DNA from: Neonectria sp. B-13
Taxonomy: Eukaryota > Ascomycota > Sordariomycetes > Hypocreales > Nectriaceae
Direction of reading: 5' to 3'
NCBI GenBank assembly: GCA_002682825.1
Contig: NOKP01000006.1
Coordinates: forward strand, 868,001-932,000
Length of the DNA: 64,000 nt
In this document: positions 12,501 to 23,414 of the stretch, one piece after another
Layout of the letters: each line of letters starts with the position of its first letter
Numbering within the stretch: position 1 is the first letter of the stretch
Translations under genes and position numbers: made by a program
Notes under the pieces: generated by a model
The model's database searches: none
Told to the model about the DNA's origin: nothing
Seen by the model: the letters and a program-made list of their open reading frames with translations, nothing else

Positions 12501-13947
12501 GGATGCCGGCGATGATCGATCTGAGGGTATGGTCCTGAAGCAGCGCGCAAATGTCGAAGACGATGAGGACGATGATGATGTTCCCTACCAACCCTGGCTA
12601 GAGCCGACCGCCACCAACCTCTCGAACCTCCCGGAGGAGGTGCGAAACAAAAACTTTGTCACCCGAGGCGGAGTTGTTACATTTACCACTGATGAACAAC
12701 GACGAATTGCGGACCGAGAGCAGCGAGAGCTCATGGCAATATATACGGACCCTGACGACATCCCGCCAACGCCCAAGTCGCCGCCACCCGAGACAACCGA
12801 AGGCCACGAGTGGAAGACTCATCACTTGCCTGGCGACGACCCCAAGTTCCAAGAAATTCAGCTCCGGTGGAGGGACGAGCAACAGATGGGGATCGATGGC
12901 GCTCTTTATGCAGCGACTAAGCGTTTGGATGCTAAAGAGAACCCCTCGAACAGGCTTGACACGATCTTAGGCCGACTCAGGGGAGCGCCATCGGCATCTC
13001 AAGCTTCTACCAAGCCATCGGCCCCATCCCAGCAAGGTTCTGGCCCAACACATGACAGTCTCCCTCTTATACTTGGAGGGCCGGTGGAAGAGCAGGTCCT
13101 TACTCTGCTCAGATCCGAGCGGGTTAAGAACTGGCGCGGTCCGAATCCGTCCCACACCGACGTTTGGCGTGTCTTCAAGTATGAAAATCAATCTGTTTAT
13201 CTATGCGGAAACGCCATCGAGATTGTGGCCCGAAGTCTAGCTGGCAAGCCATTCCCAGCCGCTTCGCCTCCTGAGTGGATCATGCACGACCAGGAGAAGG
13301 TCCGGGAGTGGCAACTTGGTTACAACAAGGAGATCGCTGCTAAACAAAAGACGACGGAAGAGGAGCGGGATCGGACTGAAGCTGCGAATGTTACAGGTGG
13401 CCAGTCAACGGGTAACCCGGAAGACTGGGCTGCGTATTACCAACAGCAAGCTTATGCGCCATACATGGCCTTGCTGCAGCAGATGACAGGTGGCCAGCAG
13501 CCGGGTCAGCAGCAATCTGCAGCGGCAGCGGCAGTGGCAGCGGCACAACAGGCGCAGATCCCGGACAGTCAGCTTCAGTCTATCTTGGCCGCCATCAACC
13601 AACCCTCGCAGCAGCCCGGACAGACCCCAGCTGCGAACCCAGCCAGTTACCTGAACCCGAACGATCCATCGTACCAACAATATTTGATGCTCACTCAGAT
13701 GGCCCAGGCGCAGCAACAAGCTCCTCCACCGCCACCTCCTGCAGGAGACCGGGACTGGGAGCGAGACCGAGACCGCGGCGAAGAGGGCCGAGGCGAGCAA
13801 CGAGACGGAAAAGATGGCCGCAGAAAGAGGGGGACACTCCCACCGCACAAGCCGGCCAACAAGGCTCTCATCGGAACCAAGCCGTGTACTTTTTGGCAGC
13901 AGGGAAAGTGTGCTAGAGGAGACAAGTGCACGTTCAGACACGACTGA
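9592..13947 (+). CDS. PNUTS-like protein phosphatase 1 targeting protein with CCCH zinc finger
   Basis: A single 1451-codon exon. Residues 1 to about 330 are Gln/Pro-rich and disordered, followed by a short basic KKRKR nuclear signal. Residues about 670-750 resemble a TFIIS N-terminal (LW) helical bundle, with the conserved-looking ELFTHFPMTKRIAETTNF. An RVTW tetrapeptide at 939-942 in a basic stretch (RRKLRVTWKPEAEL) matches the RVxF docking motif for PP1. The C-terminus is a CCCH finger (C1432, C1440, C1446, H1450; C-x7-C-x5-C-x3-H) ending one residue before the stop. This domain order matches animal PNUTS/PPP1R10, which targets PP1 to chromatin and RNA polymerase II termination. The CCCH finger is certain, the PNUTS assignment is my inference. 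The ATG at 9592 is chosen over an in-frame TTG at 9541. Confidence 0.75.
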   Translation: MQSWSNTGQNGADEQSHQHQWQANYGFAGENGQFDPHQPWSQPMADQAAYTHINPQDASPSNFFDSPQGNSFLSGNLHGSPSSQPNFHAGHDSLALDQQFSQPTQDVMDPAFSEIHPDLYGQPSKMNLGDSMNHMNQVQNHPHAHSQNFQYSFVPQNESSYESPIQQYAQPHVIPQQNRQQSHTPVQQFDGLQPPPFAHGHGYSRPAQPSPVQNQQPYAQSAFSPPVNGQTPQPQANPQHSYQQPHQQPLQQRQQQQQPQGYPQPQGQPQYVAQKPLPYQQPAQNAANQNFQQPVLQQPASFTASSSPPPSANAQYMISQQPVDVDSSSRPVSVEPPAKKRKRTASKTAPEAHTPEPTVARLDSPMDYGNAGGSTPTKRVDEIESLIAPGPSPEDAQLIAQFHKRTKAAQAKQPAIKGLAHLVYDASTKLPAPKSYDKLAPLVALPSRTGKSMVPELGYSLPCEVQGRFTSQYRPSPEKGGLDERRIEAKELLDEFDRSMKALGKRRPKYTEYPHAFKEQLKSDEASKNKAEKKAKKEMEEVRTKPVSWAPELDDDTRVSNLYKIRPATRPSDPAEAAAWDITAIVHIDHSTGRTTGLIAGRVQQAGEFFIKLRGDMNRAKQELDQAVKDKESAAEITRFRQEFEQKKTMLYRALDATIEHADDAVIDNLGGHQKLVLSLVNALIMCIKAGDFSGKLPKIILELFTHFPMTKRIAETTNFETVRKRFADRGDDEVKDLVRDISAKVKKVLKASEPESSTGYTGTSAASRAKSKGSADHSTKRGRDDESDTRIVKKIAVESSGNSLMKKLAQPKLQLQSASKTTAAKATASSILPGKSRPVAKSVPKPEAAKADVKPAVDDRSKADSKALFKTETKVPLPKTASATSSALSGIASLLDSINAPKAEPIVIAVKEDKIPETSETPEEKTKRLRKEARRKLRVTWKPEAELVQIKEFQKEEAEDEGREVHMIRDAGDDRSEGMVLKQRANVEDDEDDDDVPYQPWLEPTATNLSNLPEEVRNKNFVTRGGVVTFTTDEQRRIADREQRELMAIYTDPDDIPPTPKSPPPETTEGHEWKTHHLPGDDPKFQEIQLRWRDEQQMGIDGALYAATKRLDAKENPSNRLDTILGRLRGAPSASQASTKPSAPSQQGSGPTHDSLPLILGGPVEEQVLTLLRSERVKNWRGPNPSHTDVWRVFKYENQSVYLCGNAIEIVARSLAGKPFPAASPPEWIMHDQEKVREWQLGYNKEIAAKQKTTEEERDRTEAANVTGGQSTGNPEDWAAYYQQQAYAPYMALLQQMTGGQQPGQQQSAAAAAVAAAQQAQIPDSQLQSILAAINQPSQQPGQTPAANPASYLNPNDPSYQQYLMLTQMAQAQQQAPPPPPPAGDRDWERDRDRGEEGRGEQRDGKDGRRKRGTLPPHKPANKALIGTKPCTFWQQGKCARGDKCTFRHD

Positions 13948-14373
13948 AGCGGTGGAATTCCAGCATCACACTTCGGGATGGTGTCTATTTGAGGGCCAAC
14001 AGGGTTTGGTCGTTGCGTTTTCGCCTTGGGAAAAGGCTGGAGGACGAGCGGAGGGCGTCTGTATATTACTGTAAAAATTCACATCAAACTATCATCGGTG
14101 GGAGTGTCGGGGGATCTGGAGGAGATGTTTACACAGACGGCGTTTTATGCGCCAACAAACACAATGCTAGACAGTTTCACGTTTTCTTTGATATAAATTA
14201 CTCCTTATTGCTCAAGAATGTGGGTAACACATTCTTATTCTTTTCGACCAATGCGGTTTATGAGCTCTGATTTTCTGTGAGGCTCCATGTTGTGAAATGT
14301 ACCCTTCCAGAAATTTGTGTTTGGTGGTGGATGACGAGTTGCCTTGTCGTCAAACCCGCCGCTCGATTGACAC
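13948..14373. other. Spacer between convergent genes
   Basis: About 430 AT-leaning bases containing the 3' ends of the PNUTS-like gene (+) and translin (-). No gene seen. Confidence 0.5.
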
Positions 14374-15316
14374 CTACTCGGCGGTAGCCATCTCCGTATC
14401 ACCCTCCCCAGGCCTCTTGATGAGCCCTCGCAGGCTAAGGTCGTACACCACGTCCTCGACTCTCTTGACGTCATACTTGACAGCATCGGCGCGCTTGCGC
14501 AGGATGTCGTTCTTGAGGTTCAGCAGCTGGAAGCCGGCGAACAGGTCCTTGTTGAAGGCGCTGATGGTCAGCGGCAGCTCAAAGTCGCCATGGGTGACGG
14601 CGTTGGTGGCCAGGCGGGCGAGCTCCGAGGTCAGGTCCGTCAGGGAGAGGAGATACTCTTCGATGGTGAGGTGGAAGGCATCACGGTCCTTGAGGTTGGT
14701 GGGGACTGCGGAGGCTGAGTTAGACAGTGGTAGGAGGTTGTGAGTGGGTGAGACTGGGACTGACCGTTGAAGATGACGCCGACTTGCTCGAGGGTCAGAA
14801 GACGGCCAAGCTCGCCGGGCTGAGAGTCGTTGCCTAGGCCGCCGAGCCAGCCGCAGTAGATGACGGTGCCAATGGCGTTCTGGACGGATCTCGCCCACTT
14901 GGCGTTGTACCTGTGACCATGATGATTCACGATTAGGAGGAGGTCGTCACCAGCCGCGAGGCATAGTAAGGCAGGCAGGGAAAACATACTTGTAGTAAGG
15001 TTGCTTGCTGGCCACCTCGTTGAGCTCTCCCACAATCGTCACCTCTTCCTTGATGGCATCCTCGAGCTGAGCAACCAGGGCAGGGTCTAAAACATCAGCC
15101 TCAGGCTCGACCTCACACAGAGCAGAGGGTAGAGAACTCACAGCGGGCGCGAGGCGTCGAGTGGACGCGCGAGAGCAGGCCCTGGGTGGCGGCGACGGCG
15201 CGCTCGAGGCGCTGGACGATCTGGGTGAGGGTATCGCGGACCTGGGTCTCCTCCTCGAGCTTGTCCTTGAGGTGGGCGAAGATGGCGGGGTCGAGGAGGG
15301 GCGTGTCGGAGGACAT
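14374..15316 (-). CDS. tsn1: Translin
   Basis: Translin is a single-stranded RNA/DNA-binding protein. With TRAX it forms the C3PO-type ribonuclease that processes small RNAs and tRNA fragments. Four exons (15142-15316, 14990-15086, 14765-14910, 14374-14705) and introns of 55, 79 and 59 bases give 249 aa, close to the family's 220-240. The all-helical fold is visible: an N-terminal heptad-rich helix, the middle segment VIYCGWLGGL, and the most conserved C-terminal blocks LLNLKNDILRKRADAVKYDV and VEDVVYDLSLRGL. All three exon junctions fall inside recognisable family sequence. I see no TRAX partner in this window. Confidence 0.93.
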
Positions 15317-15713
15317 AGTGATGGATGGTGCGTGGTGTTGAGGCTCTGCGGATGCGTGTTTGGCAGGTGAAAATTCAAGATGGCGCTTGGTTTTGCGGAA
15401 TGGATGGGCTTAAGTTAAGTGACCGCAGGACTTGGAAGAGGGAGATGGATCATCAATAACGAACACAGGCACAGGTGAACAGGATGATGAAGCGATGGAG
15501 CAACTACTGGGCGCAAATGTTTCCTATGAACAGCATCACAAAGTTCACACAGCCAGGAGTTTACGCGTTGTGGAGTTGGGTTTCACATATTTACGGCACT
15601 GGTTGACTTCTAAAAAATACACTCAACACAAAAATACATTCCCTGAAACACCAAATCCTTCTTCTTCGCTACCCAGGCAAGCCTGAGTGAACAATGAAAA
15701 CATGAGCTCGAGC
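15317..15713. other. Spacer: translin promoter
   Basis: About 400 bases between the translin start and the 3' end of the U2 RNA gene, both on the minus strand. No gene seen. Confidence 0.45.
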
Positions 15714-15901
15714 AGTTCGCGTCACCTGGAGGCAGTGTAATACCAGGGACACAGTGGGTGGCATCATGTGCAAGCACAGAGGAAGCCTCCCGAGAACCAA
15801 AAATAGGAATAATCATAAGGTGCCTCCGTAGAGGCGTTCCAGAGATTAAACTGAAAAGAACAGATACTACACTTGATCTAAGCCAAAAGGCAAAGAGAGC
15901 T
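15714..15901 (-). ncRNA. U2 spliceosomal small nuclear RNA
   Basis: The minus strand reads the U2 core: a stem-loop I segment with ccttttggctt, then gatcaagtgtagtatctg containing the branch-point-recognition GTAGTA (plus-strand bases 15865-15870). The Sm-binding site ATTTTTGG lies at 15797-15804. The 3' stem-loop IV (cctggtattacactgcctcc then agg) closes at about 15725. Order and spacing match U2 from yeast to human at about 188 nt. The ends are estimates: the 5' end by alignment with human U2, the 3' end from stem IV plus roughly ten bases. Whether it is the only U2 copy in the genome cannot be told here. Confidence 0.93.
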
Positions 15902-15946
15902 AAGGAGAAAAGAAAGAAAATTAGAATGGCGCTGGGCGAGCGAGAG

Positions 15947-15953
15947 TTTTATA
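15947..15953 (-). promoter_or_regulatory. TATA-like element upstream of U2
   Basis: A TATAAAA on the minus strand, about 45-50 bases before the inferred U2 start. The position is a little distal for a classical TATA box but suits an snRNA promoter element. Inference. Confidence 0.4.
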
Positions 15954-15959
15954 CTGGAA

Positions 15960-18274
15960 TTCCTGGGCGGTGAGCGGCGGAGTGATTGCTTGCCCGGCAG
16001 AATCCAGCCAACCAGCGCAGGGTTTGCCAGTGCGGCTGCGGTGAAGGCTGGTGCTGCCTGCAGCTGCCTGGAGACAGTGGGGAGTGCCCACCGAGCGAGT
16101 GGGCCGCTCACCGACGCCAGAGGCAAGCACGGCGGCGGTCAGTAGAAACTGAGGTGAGAACTGGGATGAGCTCTTTCAATTGGTGATGTCTGCTCTGAAG
16201 GCTCCATTGCTCATTTGCCAAGTTCGACTGCCAAAATTTCTGATTGGTTTGAGTGGATCGTGATGCCTTCACACAGCGTTGTTCTCCACCAACCTGGGTG
16301 CACTTGTTCTGTCGTGGGCCTCTGCTAAGGCGGTAGCACATTGTGCTCAGTTATGACGAGTTGGAAGCTTTGTTCATAAGCTCCGAATCACTGCTCACGG
16401 ATGCTCACGATTGTGCTGGGGAATAATTCTGGACTATGTTATGTATGTTCTCTATTTCATAACACAACAAGGGGTTTCACTATCTTTAGCATTGCCTCTT
16501 GTTTTGACACCGTGAGCAGAACCGGCGATGCAGAATATTTTGCACAGGCAGTCAAACTGGATAATGGAGGCAGTAACGTGCTTCGTCCGCTTGGCGTCTT
16601 AATTCTTCCCTCTCGCTTCCCTGGTATGTCCCTGACGTCGATTTAAGGCAACTAGGTTTCGGAGATGGGAGCAAGACGAGGCAGCGTTGGCCGACCGAAC
16701 GTTGCGATGGAATGTTTAACTCAATTTGCGTGGTCTTTGCTTTCTGGCAGGTCGCTTGGTGTGTCCTGTGAGCGGGCGATCACTTAGTGGAAACTCCCTG
16801 GTTGTGACGTACTTACATCCGGCCTACTCTCTCCGGCAGATGTCCATTCCAACCCAGCCGCTCCTCCGAACAACCGTGAGGCTACACGTCGTAAGCGATG
16901 ATGTATAATGAGCTGATTAGGCAATAGTTCGTTGGTTTATGAACCCCCGACCGCTAATGCTGACGCCAATTCCGAGCACTAGGATGCATACCTGACACAG
17001 GACGGAGGGCCAAACTTAAGAACTGTCTCTGATTAAGGTCATCGAGAAGGTTCAGTAGTGTGATCATCAGTCTGCAGTCTCCCACTACCGACGGAACGGG
17101 CCTTAGAACCAACAGGTTAAGACACCCCTTTCAGCAATGCTGTGATCATGTGGCGTGCATGAACTAACACGTTCGGCAGCCACCCTCAGGAACTAGTTAC
17201 GGTGCAGGGTGAGGGGACTAGCTTTCACCACCAACGAGCCAATCAAGCTTGAGGTCGTCTAGTGTTGTTCGAAAAGAAGGATTGGGTGCTTCGGATAGTC
17301 CGTATGACAGGTCGTGGCTTTCTAGCGCAACTGAGAACAATACGAAAACCCTACGTGTGGCGTGGAGATAGCTGAAGCTTGGACGTGCTTCCAAGTATGT
17401 CCAAGCTTGATGTTAGGTCTGGTTCAACGCCAACAAGGTAGTTTGAGTGCGCAGTATAGATATGGATGAACCTCACAGTTAAGGGTACGTGGTTGATGTG
17501 GACTACCTACACCAACTTCGTTGAGAGCCAAGGTTTGCTTGTTAATTGCTAAGCTTCGCCGCATCTGCTTTGGATTGAATGTGCAAAGTTCCCTATGTCC
17601 AAACAGGACCGTCTTCACAAGGTGACGAGGTAGTATGACAATTGGTCTTCAGAGAGGCGCCTCAGATGAGGCCGTTGAGTCAAAACTGTATATCACTTTT
17701 CTGTGTCGTATTTGGGGCAACTTAAATAACCACCTTCCTCTTCCATTCGCCTTCTGGAACGCAAATAACCTTGGCGCCAACGATGATGGCGGCGGCCGAT
17801 CCAACAGGTCCCAGCACACACAAATTCGGGTAAATTGCTTGCATCGGAGGTGATCACTGGCCCAATCGACAAATCATTTAGGCAAGGATTGGCGGGGGCT
17901 TGCGCCCGGGGCCCGCGGTGTCGGTGATGAGGTGCTGGAGTTGTGTGACAACAATATGAAGAGGCTTCGTATTGTTCTTCGCACGATCACAACTCACCGT
18001 CCCAATCGGGACACAACACTGTTGGCGTACAATATGCGATGTAAGCACGGGTACTGAGTCGGGAATCTGAAATGACGGAAGCAAAGCGCCTCCCTAGATA
18101 ATCGTGTTGGAGATGGATATAAAGAGCAACCACGAGCGACGGTGGTACTGACGCAGGAGCAGAGCACCTTCATCTCGATTTCCAAAAGCAGAAGCAACCT
18201 TCTTCACCATCTCTTCCACCATCTCTTCCACCCACCTCTTCCACCCACCTCTTCCGACGAAAGTTGGAGTCATC
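15960..18274. other. 2.3 kb spacer without a recognisable gene
   Basis: Mixed-composition sequence between the U2 gene and the sedolisin gene. Open frames are short and unlike known proteins. The last 70 bases form a CT-rich leader for the sedolisin gene. No transposon ends were found. Confidence 0.45.
18205..18257 (+). repeat. CT-rich tandem repeat in the sedolisin leader
   Basis: Four imperfect copies of a ca. 12-base unit (ccaccatctctt / ccacccacctctt), immediately 5' of the ATG at 18275. Pyrimidine-rich leaders are common in expressed fungal genes. Confidence 0.6.
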
Positions 18275-20323
18275 ATGGCCCTGAGAATGATGAAACACGG
18301 CGTCCTCCTTGCCGCCATGGCAGCCATGGCACTGGCGCGCCCAGTCGTGGTCGAGTCGTTGGCCGACACACCTGCGGGATGGGACGAGATCAGCTCTCCT
18401 GCCCCAGACAAGCTCATCAAGCTTTCTATCGGACTTCAGGCTGAAGACCACCAACTCTTTGAACGCACTCTCTATGAGACGTCGGATCCATCTCATGCAA
18501 ACTACGGCAAGCACCTCACCCGCGAGGCCGCCAATGCCCTCCTCAACCCACCTAGGGTGGCAACTGAGGCCGTCAAGCGCTGGCTCTCCAACTCTGGCAT
18601 TGCCGATGACAAAGTCCAGGACGACGGCCAGTGGGTGCATATCCTCACTACTGTCAGCCAGGCCGAAGGACTTCTCACTACCCGCTTCGGTGTCTTCGCT
18701 CGAGACGACGAGCATGTGGTGCGAACTCGGGAGTACTCTGTCCCAGGCGAAATCCGAGACCACATCACAACCATCCAGCCGACGACCTTTTTCCACAGCG
18801 CGAAGAAGTCTCGAACCGTTACGCGTTCAGCTCGAGACTTGACGAATATTGGGCTGAAGGAAGAGAGAAGCTATGGAGTTGGCGGCGGCTACTCGGTACC
18901 AGTTGATGCGAAGAAGTGTCAGGATGAATTGACACCTGCCTGTCTACGAAAGCTATACAAGATGCCTGCGAAAGACTACCCGAAAGCTCACCACAGGGCA
19001 CTCTATGGTATCGCTGGGTTCGGTGGAGTAAGAAAATGGCTGACTCCCTCTTCTGAAAAGAATACAGACTAATAATCATTCAGCAAACAGCACAATACGA
19101 TGAACTCGAGGAGTTCCTCCGACGATTGGATCCAGACCAACAGGGAAGAAACTTTTCCGTCTCCCTCGTGAACGGCGGACAGAACCCTCAAGGGGAGTAT
19201 CCCAGCAGCGAGGCCAACCTCAACATCCAATGGTCCCTTGCCTTGGCTGGTCAGGTGCCCGTGCGATTCTTCTCTGCTGGAGGAGAGAACCACGACTTCA
19301 AGACTGACCTGGAGTAAGTTAAATTGAACTGGCTGAGCGTGGTGGTGGCTGACGAGATTTCCAGCTTGTACAGCAATGAGGAAACTTTCATCGAGCCCTG
19401 GCTCGAACTATCGTCCTATCTTGTCAACCTAGAGGATAAGAAACTGCCCCAAGTTATCTCCATATCATACGGCGTCAATGAGCAGCACTTGCACAAGACT
19501 TATGCGAAGAAAGTTTGCGACCAGTTCGGTATACTGGGCGCACGAGGCGTTTCCGTCATCGTCGCTGGAGGCAACCTTGGCCCCGGAGCTTCTTGCATGT
19601 CCAACGATGGCAAAAACACCACCAAGTTTCTTCCTGGTTTCCCAGCAACATGCCCTTATGTCACTTCCGTCGGCGGTACCGAGAATTACAATCGAGAAGT
19701 CGCCAACGACTTCTCTAGCGGCGGCTTCTCGGAGTACTGGTCCCGACCGAGCTGGCAGGAGGACGCCGTCAAAACGTATTTGAAGAACTTGGGGAACAAG
19801 TGGAAAGGGTACTATAATCCCAAGGGGCGAGCATATCCTGACGTTGCGGCCCTGGCTTGGGGCTATCAGATAATCAACCATGATAATCAGGAGACGACTG
19901 GAGGGACTAGGTAAGTCGAAGACGCCGTGCCGCCACCAGTTGCTGGAGACGGGAGACACGAGACTGACGAGATTGTAGCGCTGCATCACCTGTCTTTGGG
20001 TCTATGATTGCCTTAATCAACAACGAACGCCTGAAGAAAGGCAAGCCCCCTATGGGATTCCTCAACCCCTGGATCTACAAGGTCAAGCAAGCCGGTTTCA
20101 CCGAGTGAGTGCCTGCCCCTTCCATCACTCTACTCTGCAGATCCACCACTAACATTCTGATAGTATCACCGAGGGCAAGTCTGAAGGATGCAAGGGTACA
20201 AGCATCTGGGGCCTTCCTTCGCCGGTGATCCCAAACGCAGGATGGAAGGCCACTAAGGGATGGGACCCCGTCACGGGATGGGGAACACCGTTGTTCGACA
20301 AGCTCTGGAAGCTGGCGACCTAA
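18275..20323 (+). CDS. Secreted sedolisin-family (S53) tripeptidyl-peptidase-like protein, probably inactive
   Basis: Five exons (18275-19027, 19084-19313, 19365-19910, 19979-20104, 20164-20323) give 604 aa. There is a signal peptide (about 1-21), a pro-kumamolisin-type prodomain (about 30-180) and a peptidase domain (about 210-604). Sedolisins are acid serine-carboxyl peptidases using Glu, Asp and Ser plus an oxyanion Asp. The Ser is present in GTSAASP (Ser510), with the Ser codon itself split by intron 3. Glu294 is present, but the partner that is normally Asp in E-x3-D reads Asn298 (EANLN). The oxyanion-loop Asp of the usual SGDxG reads Asn398 (AGGNLG). Calcium-site residues look kept (Asp552, Asp586). 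Everything else is intact, suggesting a folded protein with weak or no classical peptidase activity. That functional statement is inference. Confidence 0.9.
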
Positions 20324-21918
20324 GACAAATCCATCAAGTCCAGGAAGTCATGCAGTTGGAGTCGAGAGCAGGGGAAGTTACAGATGGCATGGCCCAAGGA
20401 CTCGAAGATTGACCTACTGATATCCGGGTTTGAGCCGATAAAGATAAAATTTGACGGAGAAGAGCCTGCCTGGAAGACTTTGGCAGTTCCCTAGCTACTC
20501 TGGGGGAGGGAAGCGGGTATTCTACCTAGTGAATATTCTATCGTCATCCTACAATCATACTACTCTCCTACTCTGGAAGAGGACAATCTCCCGATGCAGA
20601 AGACGAGTCTTTTTCCTTGTCCTAATTGAGCAGGAAATTTGGCATGTGCCTCCATCGTCAGCTTGACAAAGCTATGACTGCGCATCATTGCCAAGCTGCA
20701 AAGGTCCGCCGCCAGAGCCGCAACCCCTGTCAATATCGAGACCGGATCCTAGTAGGGATGGGCTTCCGGGGATTTGGTTGCTGGAATTTGAGAGTTGTAT
20801 TGCAGGGTCAAGGACTCCAGGTTGGGGTGAAGGAGCATGCCATCGAAGGGGGAAGGAATCCTACGTTTGACACTCGTCTTGGAAATGATGGAAGTGGGCG
20901 GTTTCCAGACGAAAAGAAGACATGGCTACGGAGTTATACTAGACGATAATATGCACCTTTGCTGACTGCCTAGAAGACATGGATGTCTCAAAAAGCAATT
21001 CGTGAAGCTGAGATATGCATTTTTATGTCTGTTGCAACCTAGCAGATTCGTTTGAGATTGACTTCTGCGCCTTTTCAAAAGAAAAAAGCAAAAGAAAAAC
21101 GTTGCCGGCCATCTAAGCGACCGAAAATGACTTACAGGGCTGGCACACAAACATCTACATAAACAACTTCTAACGGGAATGCGAGAGCTCCCGCATCCCG
21201 AATCCTCCGCGCGCCGGCCAGGGCCATTCATGGCTGGCTTTTCCCCCTTTCGTCGTGTCCTATCGTGGGTGACCGTTTCTTCCTGTTTAAACTCCTGCAA
21301 TTGAGAGGATCATCCGTCAACTCCTTTGGGGTTGGGGGCCCAATTCGGCTGTGGCGACGGCGTCGTGGGAGATCGGAGCTTGCGGTACTGGATGGAGACG
21401 GTGGCTGGGCCGCTTAGGACGGGATAGACTGATGTGCTGTGGCGAACCATTTCGTGTGAAGTGATCTCGCCAGCTCGTGCTTTTCGTCTTGCAATTCGTT
21501 TCACTTTGGGGACCGTTCTCTTAATTCTTTTTGTTTCCCTTGCTGCCTTGGGACTCTTGGAGAATCGGTAATCGATTCGAGATCAGCGTTGTGAACAGAC
21601 GACTCGTCGAAGCTGACCATGCTGCCATTCTCCAGTCACTCTACCATACCCAAACCGGGCACTGCGCTGACTGTCAAGAGGGAGAGGCTCCGTCGAAAAT
21701 GGATCATGTATTGCAGCTCATTCCCTTTGCTCGTACATCTCGAACGTCCCTACCTCCAAACCCATCTTATGCCGCATGATGATGGCGCTTTTTGTTTTAG
21801 ACCTGGTAGTTAAGGCAGTTATTGTTTAGCATTAACGATGGAGTTTAGGTCAGTTATGTATGTTAGGGTATTCCATTTTCCCACGCTAGACGCCCCAGCT
21901 TATCAAAGATCCGTTTCG
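20324..21918. other. 1.6 kb spacer between convergent genes
   Basis: 3' regions of the sedolisin (+) and PTH11-like (-) genes. Open frames are short and unlike known proteins. Nothing else seen. Confidence 0.45.
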
Positions 21919-23414
21919 TCATCGTTGGACCGTCACCTCGGTAGTGCGGACGATTCCCGCCTTGAACGGGTTGTCTCCTAGGATCATCTCCTCGCTTCCG
22001 GAGCGGGTGCCGCCGTCGGAGCTGCCGTTTTTGTAGAAGGTCGTCGTGACGCCTGTGTCAGCGCCGCTGGCTTCGCCCTCGAGGCGTCGGTCGCCGAGCT
22101 CGAAGTCGTTGTTGCGCGAGAAGTTGGAGACGTTGGCCGGGGTGCGGCCACCCGTCAGCCGGCGGGAGTTTGCGCCGTAGGAGCGGTTGCCGTAGGGCGT
22201 CGAGGTGTAGTAAGAGGAAAGCTTGAGTGCTTTGCTCACGAGGGGTTTGAGCGATGGGGCGCAGGCGGCGATCATGCCGAGGTTTAGTTGGAGGCTGTAC
22301 GGAGTTAGGCGGGTGCACCGGATGAGGGCTTGACGGGCAACTTACAATCCCCAGAATTGGATCCATTGGTTGCTGGTATTCTAGTTAGTATGTGATACTT
22401 AGCTTGTGGCTCGGAGCGGTCCTAGCTTACAAAGTCTTGTCCACATCCTTTGAGTAGGCTATTTGAAAGACAGCCTTCAGGATACCCATCACAACGGCCC
22501 TGTGACATTCCGAGTTAGCAACTAATCGTATTGACTCCAACAGAAACGAAGAAAACACGCACAAGTATCCGAGACTGAGAATGCCAATCAAGTATAAACG
22601 AGTTCGAAGCTTCATCTGCAGCGTCCAGATGATGGGTACGGGAAACGTCGCGAACAGTACATCCGTGAAGATGTTGAACGCTTGAAAAGTCAGTAAGTAT
22701 TCCTCCAAGTCGGGCGAGGACTCAAACATGTATTGATGAGCGAAAACTGCACGAAGAGCACCGGTGGATAGCATGTCCCGTCGATACGACTGTCCCAGTG
22801 CGCCGCCATGGGCTGGCAGTGGAGGAAGAACGTCATGGCCCCCATGAAGCTGTATGCCGAGACAAATCCTGCGAACCATGAGTATATTCAACATGCTTCT
22901 TGAGACCCCTATCGAGGCAGGAGGAACACCTACCGACGCTAGTCCACAGAGACCAGAAATACCACCTGCTCTGGCTGAGTCGCAGCAAGTTCAGAGCAAT
23001 CGAGATCTTGAGAAGTGCCATCGCGCAGGTGGCGGAGATGACGGACTGCCAGAACCCGACTTTCTGGAGTTCGATGTAGTCCAGGAGTTCGATCGTGTCT
23101 CTGTGGTGTCCGAGGCCGTGAAACGCCTGGATGACGAAGATGATCCATCCTATGAGGGCACAGATCTATTCAAGAAGAAGGTCATGTTAGGAGTCTCCTC
23201 AGTTCTTCCTAAACATTCCACTTACCGCCGAGGCTACCATGGTCCAGTCATCTCGTCCCGCAGCCTTGACCATTCCCAGCCGCACATAGAGTCGCAGGCC
23301 GACGCTGGTGAGCGCTAACACGTGGAAGACTGTCGTGATGGCGATAATTCGGGGAGCGTTGCTCTCTGCGGCCCACGCCGGGTCGATGGGGGCATCTACA
23401 TCCGTCGTCGACAT
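21919..23414 (-). CDS. PTH11-like/rhodopsin-domain fungal seven-transmembrane protein
   Basis: Integral membrane protein of the large fungal rhodopsin-domain (PTH11-like) family, implicated in surface or host sensing in some plant pathogens. Seven exons (23226-23414, 22934-23165, 22728-22868, 22563-22680, 22431-22499, 22346-22372, 21919-22294) give 383 aa; exon 6 is only 27 bases. The N-terminus is extracellular. Membrane spans include IIAITTVFHVLALTSVGL, ICALIGWIIFVIQAF, SFMGAMTFFLHC and FNIFTDVLFATFPVPIIW. Family hallmarks are RDDW after span 1-2, the extracellular Cys pair region (HCQP, GTCYPP) and FWGFLQLNLGMIAACAPSLKPL in span 7. The roughly 90-residue cytosolic tail is Ser/Asn/Gly-rich. 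There is no CFEM domain. The ligand is unknown. Confidence 0.85.
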
